From: Epithemia pelagica | Taxonomy: Eukaryota; Bacillariophyta; Bacillariophyceae; Surirellales; Surirellaceae | Length of the DNA: 64,000 nt | Reading direction: 5' to 3' | Assembly: GCA_946965045.2 (NCBI GenBank) | Contig: OX337229.1 | Location: forward strand, 2,046,001-2,110,000 | In this document: piece after piece, positions 46,271 through 54,822 of the stretch | Layout: every line of letters starts with the position of its first letter | Position numbering within the stretch: the first letter of the stretch is position 1 | Notes under the pieces: generated by a model | Told to the model about the DNA's origin: nothing | Database searches by the model: none | What the model saw: only the letters and a program-made list of their open reading frames with translations | Made by a program: the position numbers and the translations under genes

Positions 46271-47487
46271 GGTCGATGATGTTTGTTGGTTGGTTGGTTG
46301 GTTGTAGTAGTTGTCGCCGTCCCGCAGGAACCCTGAATGCCAAAGACAGGACGGAAATGGAGGAGATGGTGTACTTTTTGAATCGCAAATGCTGCGACAA
46401 TCGATTGTCGCAACAAAAAGGGGGGATGTCTTTGTCCTTTTCCCTATGTACCACCACGAAAAGCGAGAATTGTTCGATAACCCCTTGGTGGGATGGAAGG
46501 GTGGTGGTGTGGGTCAGTTAACGTTGGGCGAGTTGTCCAGCGATCTATTATTTGTGTGCACGGGAATCGCTGCACGCGCGCGAAAAGCCCTACTGAATTG
46601 ACGATAATAGTCGCCAAGGCCCATGGTTGTTTAGCGGAATTCCCCCCATTTGGGTTAAGCCTTTTCGACAATTGCCCTTAAGAAGGTTGTACCAAAAGGA
46701 ACGTTAGAGCGGGAAGGATGGCATACTTGGATTCTAAGTAAGACCAAATGACGTAATTTTACTATTGCCTGAATACCACATGCGAAGGAGGCTATTCCAA
46801 AACAAATGTATCAACGGATCGAGGGCTGTAACGCTGTCACATTTTGGGGAAGGTTGTCTGAAAGACAGACAAGCCATCAAGACCATGACATCTGCCATCC
46901 ACACGAGATCGCGCACCTTGACCGACTGGAACCACATCGCCATTGGAGGAGGGTCGACGCCCACCCTTACAGAGATGACACTGCCTGACACAACTCTCTG
47001 CGGGTATAAGAGAGAAATGGCGACGCTTCGCACATGGTTCCACGTTTTATGTTCATCTACATCCCTGAGGATCCCCATGGCGCACTTTCTACAATTTGTG
47101 CTGTCTCTCGTTCTCGTGTCTCTAATCTTCTGGTTGAGTTTGCCGTTCCCAATCGTGGAAAACAAGAACAAAATGTCAACTATCTACGACAGAAATTAGT
47201 GTGAGGATTCCATAACCCAGAAACATTTCTCTTTTTGCCATGAGACAAAAATAATAATGGTACCATGAATCTTGAGCAAAGCAATGTCGGCGAGTGCTGG
47301 GATCCAAAGACCACAGACGGCATATCCAATGGGTATGTGAAATAAAGAAAGAGTTGTAATAGACATGTCTCCTTCACCAACGAGGGTGTACCAGAAATGT
47401 GGTCGATCTATTTCTGAAACAACCATGTCCCATCCAATTCAATACAAAATCTGCCATCGTCGTTGGTATAACCAACTTTCCCATCAT
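46271..47487. other. Intergenic stretch with a few weak ORFs
   Basis: About 1.2 kb. A minus-strand ORF from an ATG at 47426 to 47196 (76 codons, with hydrophobic stretches such as HIPIGYAVCGLWIPALADIA) has protein-like composition but no recognised family. It could be a small gene or an exon. ORFs at 46734-47171 (minus) and 46765-47199 (plus) overlap each other and show nothing. The stretch next to 46270 must hold the TPR gene promoter. Confidence 0.3.
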
Positions 47488-48351
47488 TCACCCGCTTCCA
47501 CGAGCAAACAAGTTGTCTGCCTTTTCTTGTTCCGAGAGTTCCACAGCAGGTTGTGTAAATATGCTGTCCAATACATGGTTCGCCCGCTTTGTCGGGCCAC
47601 TACAGGAGGACGAGGACCCCAAAGTTTCTGTTTTGGAGGATTTCAAAGCCGGTTCATCCGTGGCATCTTTCCTCTTCTTTTTTCGTTTCTTTTGGCTCCG
47701 GACTAAAGCCTGGTGCTGGGTACGAATTGCTTCCAGTTCGTCTCCATGGGGAAGCAATCGAATGGAATGTGTGGCGGGACCGTATTCCTGATCCACAGCT
47801 TTTTGGCCCAATTCTTGAATGGCCCTGACACTCACCACATTGGGAATACCGGGAGATCCTGGAACAAAGACTACCGCTGGTACCATTCCATTCAATTCCG
47901 TGCCTCGAACGGGACACGTGGCCACCAAGGAACTCTCCTCGTCGTGACCCGTTTTCAAGGAAAAAGAACTCGACCGACCCCAATGAAACCGAACCGAATG
48001 CAAATCTTTGAGTCCTCGAATATGTTCGATTCGTGCATCGTTGGTTTTGCCTTGTCGTTGCTGCAAGAGGGCTTGCACAATGGCTTCCCGATTGTACAGT
48101 CGACCGTACGGGCAAATTACCACTTGGTCTTGTTGTTGTTGTTGTTGCTTGTTAGTTTCTTGTTTACTCGGAGAAAGCAACAAGGGTTGTTGACTAATGG
48201 TACACAATTTCATGGCAAGCGCTTGTTCCTCCTTTAGTACGGAAGGATCGGCGGCATTTGTTTCTTGGACGGCATCTCCCGTCTTGTCACCCGCACCAGC
48301 ACCCCGCAAATACCGGCGATTCTTGGGGATCACTCCACCATCCCCACCCAT
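47488..48351 (-). CDS. RTF2: RTF2-like (replication termination factor 2) protein
   Basis: 287 residues from the ATG at 48351; the longer frame starts at GTG and adds nothing conserved. The N-terminus MGGDGGVIPKNRRYLRG is the family's hallmark (MGNDGG.IP.R.ELV). Next come the C2HC2/RING-like region with VICPYGRLYNREAIVQALL, VATCPVRGTELNG and the core strand AVVFVPGSPGIPNVVS. The C-terminus has a Lys-rich patch (KKRKKKRKD) that may act as a nuclear signal. Rtf2 acts at stalled replication forks in fission yeast, and its relatives are linked to fork restart and splicing. A Gln run sits at about residues 70-76. It is divergent from the small Ser-rich gene to its right. Confidence 0.9.
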   Translation of the reverse strand: MGGDGGVIPKNRRYLRGAGAGDKTGDAVQETNAADPSVLKEEQALAMKLCTISQQPLLLSPSKQETNKQQQQQQDQVVICPYGRLYNREAIVQALLQQRQGKTNDARIEHIRGLKDLHSVRFHWGRSSSFSLKTGHDEESSLVATCPVRGTELNGMVPAVVFVPGSPGIPNVVSVRAIQELGQKAVDQEYGPATHSIRLLPHGDELEAIRTQHQALVRSQKKRKKKRKDATDEPALKSSKTETLGSSSSCSGPTKRANHVLDSIFTQPAVELSEQEKADNLFARGSG

Positions 48352-48816
48352 GATACTAGTACCACAACCAATTGGATACCCACACCACCTCTTTCTGAAA
48401 GGAGTAGCCGCCACTCCAGAGTGTTTGTTCGATCCCAGAGACAACAAGGGAGAGGGACGCCGTTGTTGTGTTCTTCGATATTCGACTTGGAACTTTTGGA
48501 ACTGACCACTGACCACAGCAACGTGGGGGTGTGGGGCATGGACAGACCGTTCGTGAAGCGCTGGGGTGTATCAATCCGGTCCCGTACGACGACTCAGCTA
48601 TATTTTGCTACCACACGATCGTGTCACGAGGCCAATCCACGGACCAAAACGACTGCCTTGATTCGTTCCGCATGTTTCGAGTTTCGACATGGGTTTGGTT
48701 AGATTCCATACATACACCATAAACCATTGCTTCCTTTCATTAAAGCAGAGTGGGAGGAAAATCCTGGACACAGTTTCATCCAAGCGAGCGATTTGGAACA
48801 GTACCATCATCCCACC
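48352..48816. promoter_or_regulatory. Divergent intergenic region (RTF2-like / Ser-rich gene)
   Basis: 465 bases between divergent start codons. Open frames extend into it on both strands, but only from GTG or TTG. No specific motif is claimed. Confidence 0.35.
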
Positions 48817-49212
48817 ATGAGCCGATCACTTGCCAGTCCAGTTCCGGATTTGTTTTTGGAAACTCCGCCCACGAGTCCTGCCGACTCGTCTCATCAGTCG
48901 ACCGACGACGCTGGAGACTCGAGCAGTACTTCGAGCAGTGATCCGGCCTTGGACAAGCGGCAGCTGCAGCAGCAAGAGGAATCCATTCGTCAAGCCACAA
49001 CGTGGTTGTCCCATGGCGTGACCGTCATTTCTCCCGACAAGCCCCTGGGAAAAAAGGCCGAAAGCTCTCGGCGGCCCTCCAAACCGGCCCATGGCAACAG
49101 TGACTGGAACGACCCCGAAACCATTGCGGGAATGAAGAGTGGACTGGATATGGAACGAGAACGGATTGCCCGAGCCCGCGTCAATCGAATGCTCCAATCC
49201 GGTCTCTTGTAA
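48817..49212 (+). CDS. Small Ser/Pro-rich protein with C-terminal GMKSxLDxxRE motif
   Basis: 131 residues from the ATG at 48817 (CACCATGAG); the frame before it opens at TTG. The first two thirds are low complexity (Ser, Thr, Asp, Pro), with one more structured part (TTWLSHGVTVISPDKPLGKK). The end reads GMKSGLDMERERIARARVNRML. A closely similar end (GMKSQLDLDREKKARAKALILL) closes the next gene on the same strand, about 3.2 kb away. No known family is recognised. The shared, charged, helical C-terminus suggests a common binding motif or a local duplication followed by divergence. Confidence 0.6.
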   Translation: MSRSLASPVPDLFLETPPTSPADSSHQSTDDAGDSSSTSSSDPALDKRQLQQQEESIRQATTWLSHGVTVISPDKPLGKKAESSRRPSKPAHGNSDWNDPETIAGMKSGLDMERERIARARVNRMLQSGLL

Positions 49213-50003
49213 AAAGACAGAGGGAGCGGAGCAATTCCACGATGCACACACACACACACATACGACACATACTCCTCATACACACACTGGTTTGTAGGAC
49301 CGTCCACCAACAACACACATTTAGAGTTTCTGATCCACCACCCTACTAGACAAAATGACTTTATAAAATTAATAACAACGGAGCCAATGGCTCTCGATAC
49401 ACACATCTTCTTCTTTTTACCTCGATGCGATGCCCCTCAATTTTTCCTACTGTAGAAATAGGGCGATGAGTCACTCTATTTTCTTCATGCATTACGGGAG
49501 ATGAGTCTTTCATTCATTTTCCTCCCTCAGTCGAAGAGGTGACACGCCGGACCAAACAACATATTGTACATGATATAATGAGAAATCGCTATTCCATTGT
49601 CCTGCAGGGGGTGCCAAAGCGTGACAACAAGAAGACTTAGAATCATAGAGTGGATTCACCCGGCGCGACCAATGTTCACAGGAATGAAGACTTATGGGCT
49701 ATAGTAGAATAGTACGAGTAATATCAACTTTTGTTTCGTAACTCTACAAAAATCAATGTCCCCTTTGGACAGGCTTAACTGGAACGATCCAACGGATCGA
49801 TCGTCTCATTTTTTGAATTCTCGTAAAAAGGGTTCCTCGAACCGACAGGTTGAGGAATCCATAGTCCACAGAGGATCCATAATACTCTCTGCAAAAGAGA
49901 TTATCTTCTTGTCCTTTCGAGACAAGCACATCATTCGATTGTCATTCATCACCAAGATCTCAAAGAAGAAGAAGAACGAACCTAGTTGACGAGAACAAGC
50001 AAG
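49213..50003. other. Intergenic stretch with a CA microsatellite
   Basis: About 790 bases between two same-strand genes. A (CA) run of about nine units lies at 49244-49262. The rest is AT-rich with no recognised gene; the ORFs at 49756-49989 and 49806-50090 show no motif. Confidence 0.5.
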
Positions 50004-52436
50004 ATGGAGGACGTACCGCCGCTGCAACAAGAGGAACAAGCCAACCACAAGGCGGCTGTGGCAGATCCGTTTGCCTTTATTGCGAATCATACCAACCTTG
50101 GACCCAAGCCATCCGAAACTCCATCGTCACCGCCGCCACCACCTCCCAAATCAACCGTTGATAGTCGAGCTCCTCTGAGCTACTTGCAAGCCCGCAACAG
50201 TCTCTCACTATCGTCTTCTTCTTCTTCTTCTTCTTCTTCTTCTTCTTCTTCTGTGCGACGACCGTCCATGTCCTCACCCCCCAGCACGACCGAAGAATCA
50301 ACCACCACCACCGACCATGGACTATCGCTTCCGGACCCCCAGACTGTGATGCAATCGTTTGCTTCTCCAAAGATGGCACCAAGCGTGACAAATGCTCACC
50401 CTCACAGGATGACGATGATGATGAACAACAACAACAACAACAACGTGACTGGTTACAACCCAGCACTTGTCATGGGCGATTCCACCTCGTACCAACGTCC
50501 TTCCTTTGCTTCTGCCACTCCACCAGTGGGAATGGCACTGTCGCAACCGAGCGAATCCGTTCCCCTACCAGGAGTCATGGCGGCTCCCCCGGTCCTCCCG
50601 CCAATCGTTCCCGAAGCAAAGAGTGGTGTCGAGTCATTCTCCGTCGTGCCACCATCTATCGAAGCTGCACCACCAGCCGTGGAGCAACTAAACACCCAGG
50701 CCACGACTGGAGCCGCAGTGGAACCCACCCCTGTGGTTCCTCCTCCACCAGCCGCCCCCGTAACTCTGCAGGCTGCCACCTTTTCCATGGCTCCTCCTCC
50801 TCCTCCTCCTCCAAGTGGTGCGACACTACTGGCTCCCACACTGGCTCCCCCACCTACACCGTCGGACCTTTCCATCACTACTCCTACCAATACCGAGGCT
50901 CTTTCCTTGTCGTTGGGAGAAACCGTGCAAAACCAGCCCATGGTCCATCCAACCGTGCCAGTTCCAGCTCCCGTCTCGGCGGCAACCGAAAAGGCACTCT
51001 CCCTGTTTGGTGAAACGATCCACCAGCAAGACTACTACAAGGATCCCTCCCATCAGAATGCAAAACCAGAGGAGGGTTCTTCCCCACCACCGGCAGCAGT
51101 GCCGCCGCAAGGACAAGCTCCCGTCATTCCGGCGTCTCTGGCTACCCAAAAGGCCTTGCCCCTCTTGAGTGAAGCGGTTCACAACCAAGACCCGCCACAC
51201 GACGAGACACAACCAGTATCTCCTCCTTTGCATCCATCACCGCCTCCCTCCAGGACCATGCCGGAACAGCCCAAAATTTCGCCAACGGCCGAAAAAGCCT
51301 TGTCCCTGTTTGGAGAAACGATCCACCAGCAGCCCTATTATGCCGAGGTTCCAGATCATGGTACACCCCACGGCACAGTCTCACCTCCTCCTCCGCCAGC
51401 GCAACAAGGATTGCAGACATTGACTGTCCCCACCAGTACTTTGTTGGAGAATGCCTCGTTGGAGCAGCCGTCCGAGTCGGTGACACTGGAAACTGCCGCG
51501 ACCCCGCCCGCTCCCGAAACCCTCCCGACGACACCGGAAAGCACTGCTCCCACAAATGAACCCAAGGAAGATGTGGTGGCATCTCCTCCTCCCACTCCGG
51601 TTGCTCCCCAATACGCAACGCCACTTGCTCCGGAACCGCAAGGCACGGCCACCACGACGCTGCCCTCGAGCGGACACTCGGTTCCCCATCCGTCCTCCTC
51701 CTACTATGCACAGAATGGGGAAAGCAAGGAAGAATTGTCTCCTCCCTCCTCGCCGCAAACCGTGCCAGTCCTCTGTGGTGCCGTCCCTGTTTCCATGGAA
51801 CAGGCCATGGCCTTGTTTGGTCAAGCCTTGCAGAATCAGCCCTACTACGGCAACAACTACAATGAAAGCAAGGAGGAATTCACCCCTCCGTCGTCGCCCG
51901 CTCAAGGGCCGCCACAGCCGCAGCAACAACAGCAGCCTCCCGCACCAAGGGCGGACAAGGCCATGCCCACATTGGCCGAACCAACCGTGCCACCGCCGAA
52001 ACCGGCGACTGCCCCACCCACGGAGGAACCCACCGCCGTGTCGGCCCCGGCCACTCCCGAGGCCGCAGTCCCACCACAACCCGCAGCGCCAGTGCCAGTC
52101 CCCCCATCGTCTCAGGCACCGTCCCCGCAGGCACCTCCTTTGGTGCGACCTGCACCACGTCCCAGTCGATTTGTGGCGCGGCCGACCAAGGACTGGAAGG
52201 CCATGGATCGTGCCATGACCTTGTTTGGGGAGACCATTCATGAACACCCCAATCAAGAAGAAGAAGAAGAAGACGCTCCCCCCAAACTGGCGGAAACATC
52301 GCGCAAACTCAAGACTCGTCGTCCACCGGAACCGGACACTAGTTTTGTGGGCATGAAGAGTCAGTTGGACTTGGATCGAGAGAAAAAGGCTCGCGCGAAG
52401 GCACTTATTTTACTGGAAGCGGGCACCATGTTTTGA
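50004..52436 (+). CDS. Long Pro/Ser-rich protein with repeated ALSLFGETIHQQ motif
   Basis: 810 residues from the ATG at 50004, one exon, predicted largely disordered. A motif close to A(L/M)xLFGExIHxQPYY recurs about six times (near residues 299, 330, 383, 432, 601, 735), separated by Pro-rich spacers. Some repeats are followed by an acidic ESKEE(L/F)(S/T)PPSSP or PEEGSSPPP segment. The C-terminus GMKSQLDLDREKKARAKALILL matches the end of the preceding small gene. A CTT microsatellite (about 50217-50252) encodes poly-Ser. No family is recognised. The regularly spaced short helical motifs suggest several binding sites for one partner. Confidence 0.75.
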   Translation: MEDVPPLQQEEQANHKAAVADPFAFIANHTNLGPKPSETPSSPPPPPPKSTVDSRAPLSYLQARNSLSLSSSSSSSSSSSSSSVRRPSMSSPPSTTEESTTTTDHGLSLPDPQTVMQSFASPKMAPSVTNAHPHRMTMMMNNNNNNNVTGYNPALVMGDSTSYQRPSFASATPPVGMALSQPSESVPLPGVMAAPPVLPPIVPEAKSGVESFSVVPPSIEAAPPAVEQLNTQATTGAAVEPTPVVPPPPAAPVTLQAATFSMAPPPPPPPSGATLLAPTLAPPPTPSDLSITTPTNTEALSLSLGETVQNQPMVHPTVPVPAPVSAATEKALSLFGETIHQQDYYKDPSHQNAKPEEGSSPPPAAVPPQGQAPVIPASLATQKALPLLSEAVHNQDPPHDETQPVSPPLHPSPPPSRTMPEQPKISPTAEKALSLFGETIHQQPYYAEVPDHGTPHGTVSPPPPPAQQGLQTLTVPTSTLLENASLEQPSESVTLETAATPPAPETLPTTPESTAPTNEPKEDVVASPPPTPVAPQYATPLAPEPQGTATTTLPSSGHSVPHPSSSYYAQNGESKEELSPPSSPQTVPVLCGAVPVSMEQAMALFGQALQNQPYYGNNYNESKEEFTPPSSPAQGPPQPQQQQQPPAPRADKAMPTLAEPTVPPPKPATAPPTEEPTAVSAPATPEAAVPPQPAAPVPVPPSSQAPSPQAPPLVRPAPRPSRFVARPTKDWKAMDRAMTLFGETIHEHPNQEEEEEDAPPKLAETSRKLKTRRPPEPDTSFVGMKSQLDLDREKKARAKALILLEAGTMF

Positions 52437-52804
52437 TGTGCTTCCTAGATCATGCTTCTATTCGTATTTGCACACAACTGCCCGTGTTTTGATATTATCC
52501 ATGGACCAGAACCACTGGAATGTTTAGCAACCTTGACCAACCGTTATTTCATGTGTGTCTTCATCCCTTATTATGCTTCATCCCTTATTATGCTTCTCAT
52601 GATGGATGTGTGGCCGTGATTAGAAAGAACCTTTCAACAAGAGATAATAACCTTTATACCAATGACCAGTCTTTTTCTCGTAGGACAACACTGTCACATC
52701 GAGCTAGACCAAGGCTTGTTCTTCCAGTCATTGGTCACGGCCTTGAAAAAAAATGACTTCACCATACCACCGTCATGGGTCGCCCTTGTCCTTTTGGGCG
52801 TCGA
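52437..52804. other. Convergent 3' intergenic region
   Basis: About 370 bases between convergent stops. A 15-base direct repeat (ATCCCTTATTATGCTTC-like) occurs twice in tandem around 52563-52595. Nothing else is seen. Confidence 0.5.
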
Positions 52805-54157
52805 CTACAGTGCCGCACTGGAGGTGCTGGAGGATGTCGTGACCGCTAATTCTTGTTCTTGGGCGGCAGCTTCTCGGTCCAATTGAGCATTTCGTTCATC
52901 AATGTAGGCGATCCAGTCATTGCTGGGACTACTACTCGTACTACTACTGTGCCGTGCGGACGACGACGCCACGGGGTACTCCTCCTCGTGGGAAGGATCG
53001 TGCCATTCCTCCATCGTTCCACTGGTCGTCGAGTCGGGACTTGTTGTTGTTGTTGTTGTTGTTGCCGTGGTAGTAGAGGCGGAGGCCGACCCATTCCAAT
53101 ACTCCATGGAGTCCAACAAAAAAGTGAGCAACCAGGGCTCATCTCGCGTCATTGCGGTTGTTGTTGTATTATTGTCATGCATGGCAGTGGTACTTTGCGA
53201 TTCACCGCGAGACGAAAACAAGGTGTTGGGAAGGCCGTGGGGATCGTGTCTCCAACTGTGACCAAATTTCAAAAAGTGATAATGATCATCGTCTTCGAGA
53301 TCGTCGTCATCGTCCTGTGACGAATACTGATAATGACTGGGAGGAGGAGGAGAAGGAATCGTCGGTGCACTACTATTCTGTAGAGTTTCCACGTGGCTGA
53401 CTCTGGGTCGCGGCAAGTACCCCTTGCACAGGGCCGTCAAGGCTTCTTCCACCACGTCGACGCAATGGGTATGGGTGACGGGCAATCCCTGCGCTCTCAG
53501 GACACTCCGTACAAAGGCCCGGGACGATCGTGTCGACCGAAATTCCAGGCTGCTTTGCAAGCCATGCCAGGTTTGTTGTTGGTGTATCATGTGGTGCAAG
53601 GAGGCTTGGGACAAGGCATGCAAGGTATGGCACGGACAGTCTTGGACCAGGGGACGTCCGTGTCGTGTCATTTGAACCATGATAGGTGATGATGACGACG
53701 AGGATGACGACGGAGTGGTGACCAATTGTTTGGCATGATAGGAAACTTGTTCAATGGTCCCCGTCGTGGTATCCACCGTGGCTTCAAATCGTACCACACA
53801 GGCACAGGTGGGGGAACATTGTTGTCCCCAGGCCAACTTGCCACCATTCTCCTTCTTGTTGTGGTTGTGGTTGGTAGGGATGGTCGTTCTCCTTGTGGAA
53901 TCCAAACGCCACGAGTCTCGTGACACGACGGTCGTCGTAGGAGGATTGGTGGGCGTCGAGGGTGATGGGATTCTGTCATACTTCGTTGGAGCTGTAGTAG
54001 TAGTAGCATTGTCACCACAGCGTCGATCGAGTTTGCGGCGCAGTTTGACGACCGTCCTCGAACCAGCAGCACCAGAAGAAGAAGGAGTCTGCTTAGAACC
54101 AGCGGCAGGTCCCACCAAGGATCGTACGGTAGGGTGCTGGTACAACAAAAATCTCAT
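52805..54157 (-). CDS. Uncharacterised protein with paired Cys motifs, possibly IscU/NifU-like fold
   Basis: 450 residues from the ATG at 54157; the longer frame begins at GTG. The N-terminus MRFLLYQHPTVRSL with scattered Arg could be an organellar presequence. The middle has a conserved-looking block: CSPTCACVVRFEATVD (Cys 114, 118, 120), TGTIEQVSYHAKQLVT, then DCPCHTLHALSQ (Cys 174, 176), and a helix HCVDVVEEALTALCKG (Cys 232). The order strand, VD...G.I turn, strand with small residues, Cys, helix, late Cys recalls IscU/NifU scaffold proteins, but the spacing is not canonical. This is an inference only. The rest is low complexity (Ser, Thr, His), with an acidic run and a final helix WIAYIDERNAQLDREAAAQEQ. 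Confidence 0.65.
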   Translation of the reverse strand: MRFLLYQHPTVRSLVGPAAGSKQTPSSSGAAGSRTVVKLRRKLDRRCGDNATTTTAPTKYDRIPSPSTPTNPPTTTVVSRDSWRLDSTRRTTIPTNHNHNKKENGGKLAWGQQCSPTCACVVRFEATVDTTTGTIEQVSYHAKQLVTTPSSSSSSSSPIMVQMTRHGRPLVQDCPCHTLHALSQASLHHMIHQQQTWHGLQSSLEFRSTRSSRAFVRSVLRAQGLPVTHTHCVDVVEEALTALCKGYLPRPRVSHVETLQNSSAPTIPSPPPPSHYQYSSQDDDDDLEDDDHYHFLKFGHSWRHDPHGLPNTLFSSRGESQSTTAMHDNNTTTTAMTRDEPWLLTFLLDSMEYWNGSASASTTTATTTTTTTSPDSTTSGTMEEWHDPSHEEEYPVASSSARHSSSTSSSPSNDWIAYIDERNAQLDREAAAQEQELAVTTSSSTSSAAL

Positions 54158-54822
54158 TGTCGTCGTTGGCGGCTCTCTAGAATTCACACAAGTGGGCCCG
54201 GAACCAGAACAAAACAATGGATGGGGAAACACGAACCTTGGATTCTGTACAGAATCATTGATACTGGTACTTTCCGAATTACAGTATTACGTCATGGTCG
54301 TGGTCGTGATGTGGACCACGACGGTTGACGTGGTTCACTTGCGTCATCCATGTCGCATCGACGTATCTGCCGCGATTGCGCAATCTCAGAGGTCGCGTTA
54401 AGTGGTCGCTTAAACACTGACGAGTCGCGTTGGGAACGCGCGGTATCGACAGCTGGGATCTTTTCCCCGCAATCATCTTTTTTATGGTTCCATACCATTG
54501 GTCTCTTTGAAGAAGATACAACAACAAACAACAACACAAGGTCATAGCTTGCTGCTCCTTGATTAGATACTCTCTCGTCCTCTTTCACTTTCATCTTTCC
54601 CCAGAGTCGGCATGGCCATGACGAGTTGGTTGTTGTTCATGAAGGACTAAACGCGTAGAGTTCCCCAATCGATCATCATTGGTTGCCTACGGTGATTTCT
54701 GGTTTTGTGGCTGCTGCTGTTGGGCCAAGCATTGAGCGACCTGACCTGTCTACGCAAGACTTTCTTTCTCCTTCTCTTTGTCGTCGTCGTCCTTGACAAG
54801 GATTGACCACACACAATCCCAA
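54158..54822. promoter_or_regulatory. Divergent intergenic region (Cys-motif gene / RRM gene)
   Basis: 665 bases between divergent ATGs. It contains TTACGTCATGG (around 54287) and several TGACG/CGTCA words typical of CREB/ATF-like sites, but their use is unproven. Small ORFs here have no motif. Confidence 0.4.

Noticed and set aside
51381-52256. Minus-strand ORFs opposite the proline-rich gene
   Set aside because: Trp/Arg/Gly-rich complements of Pro codons; no motif.
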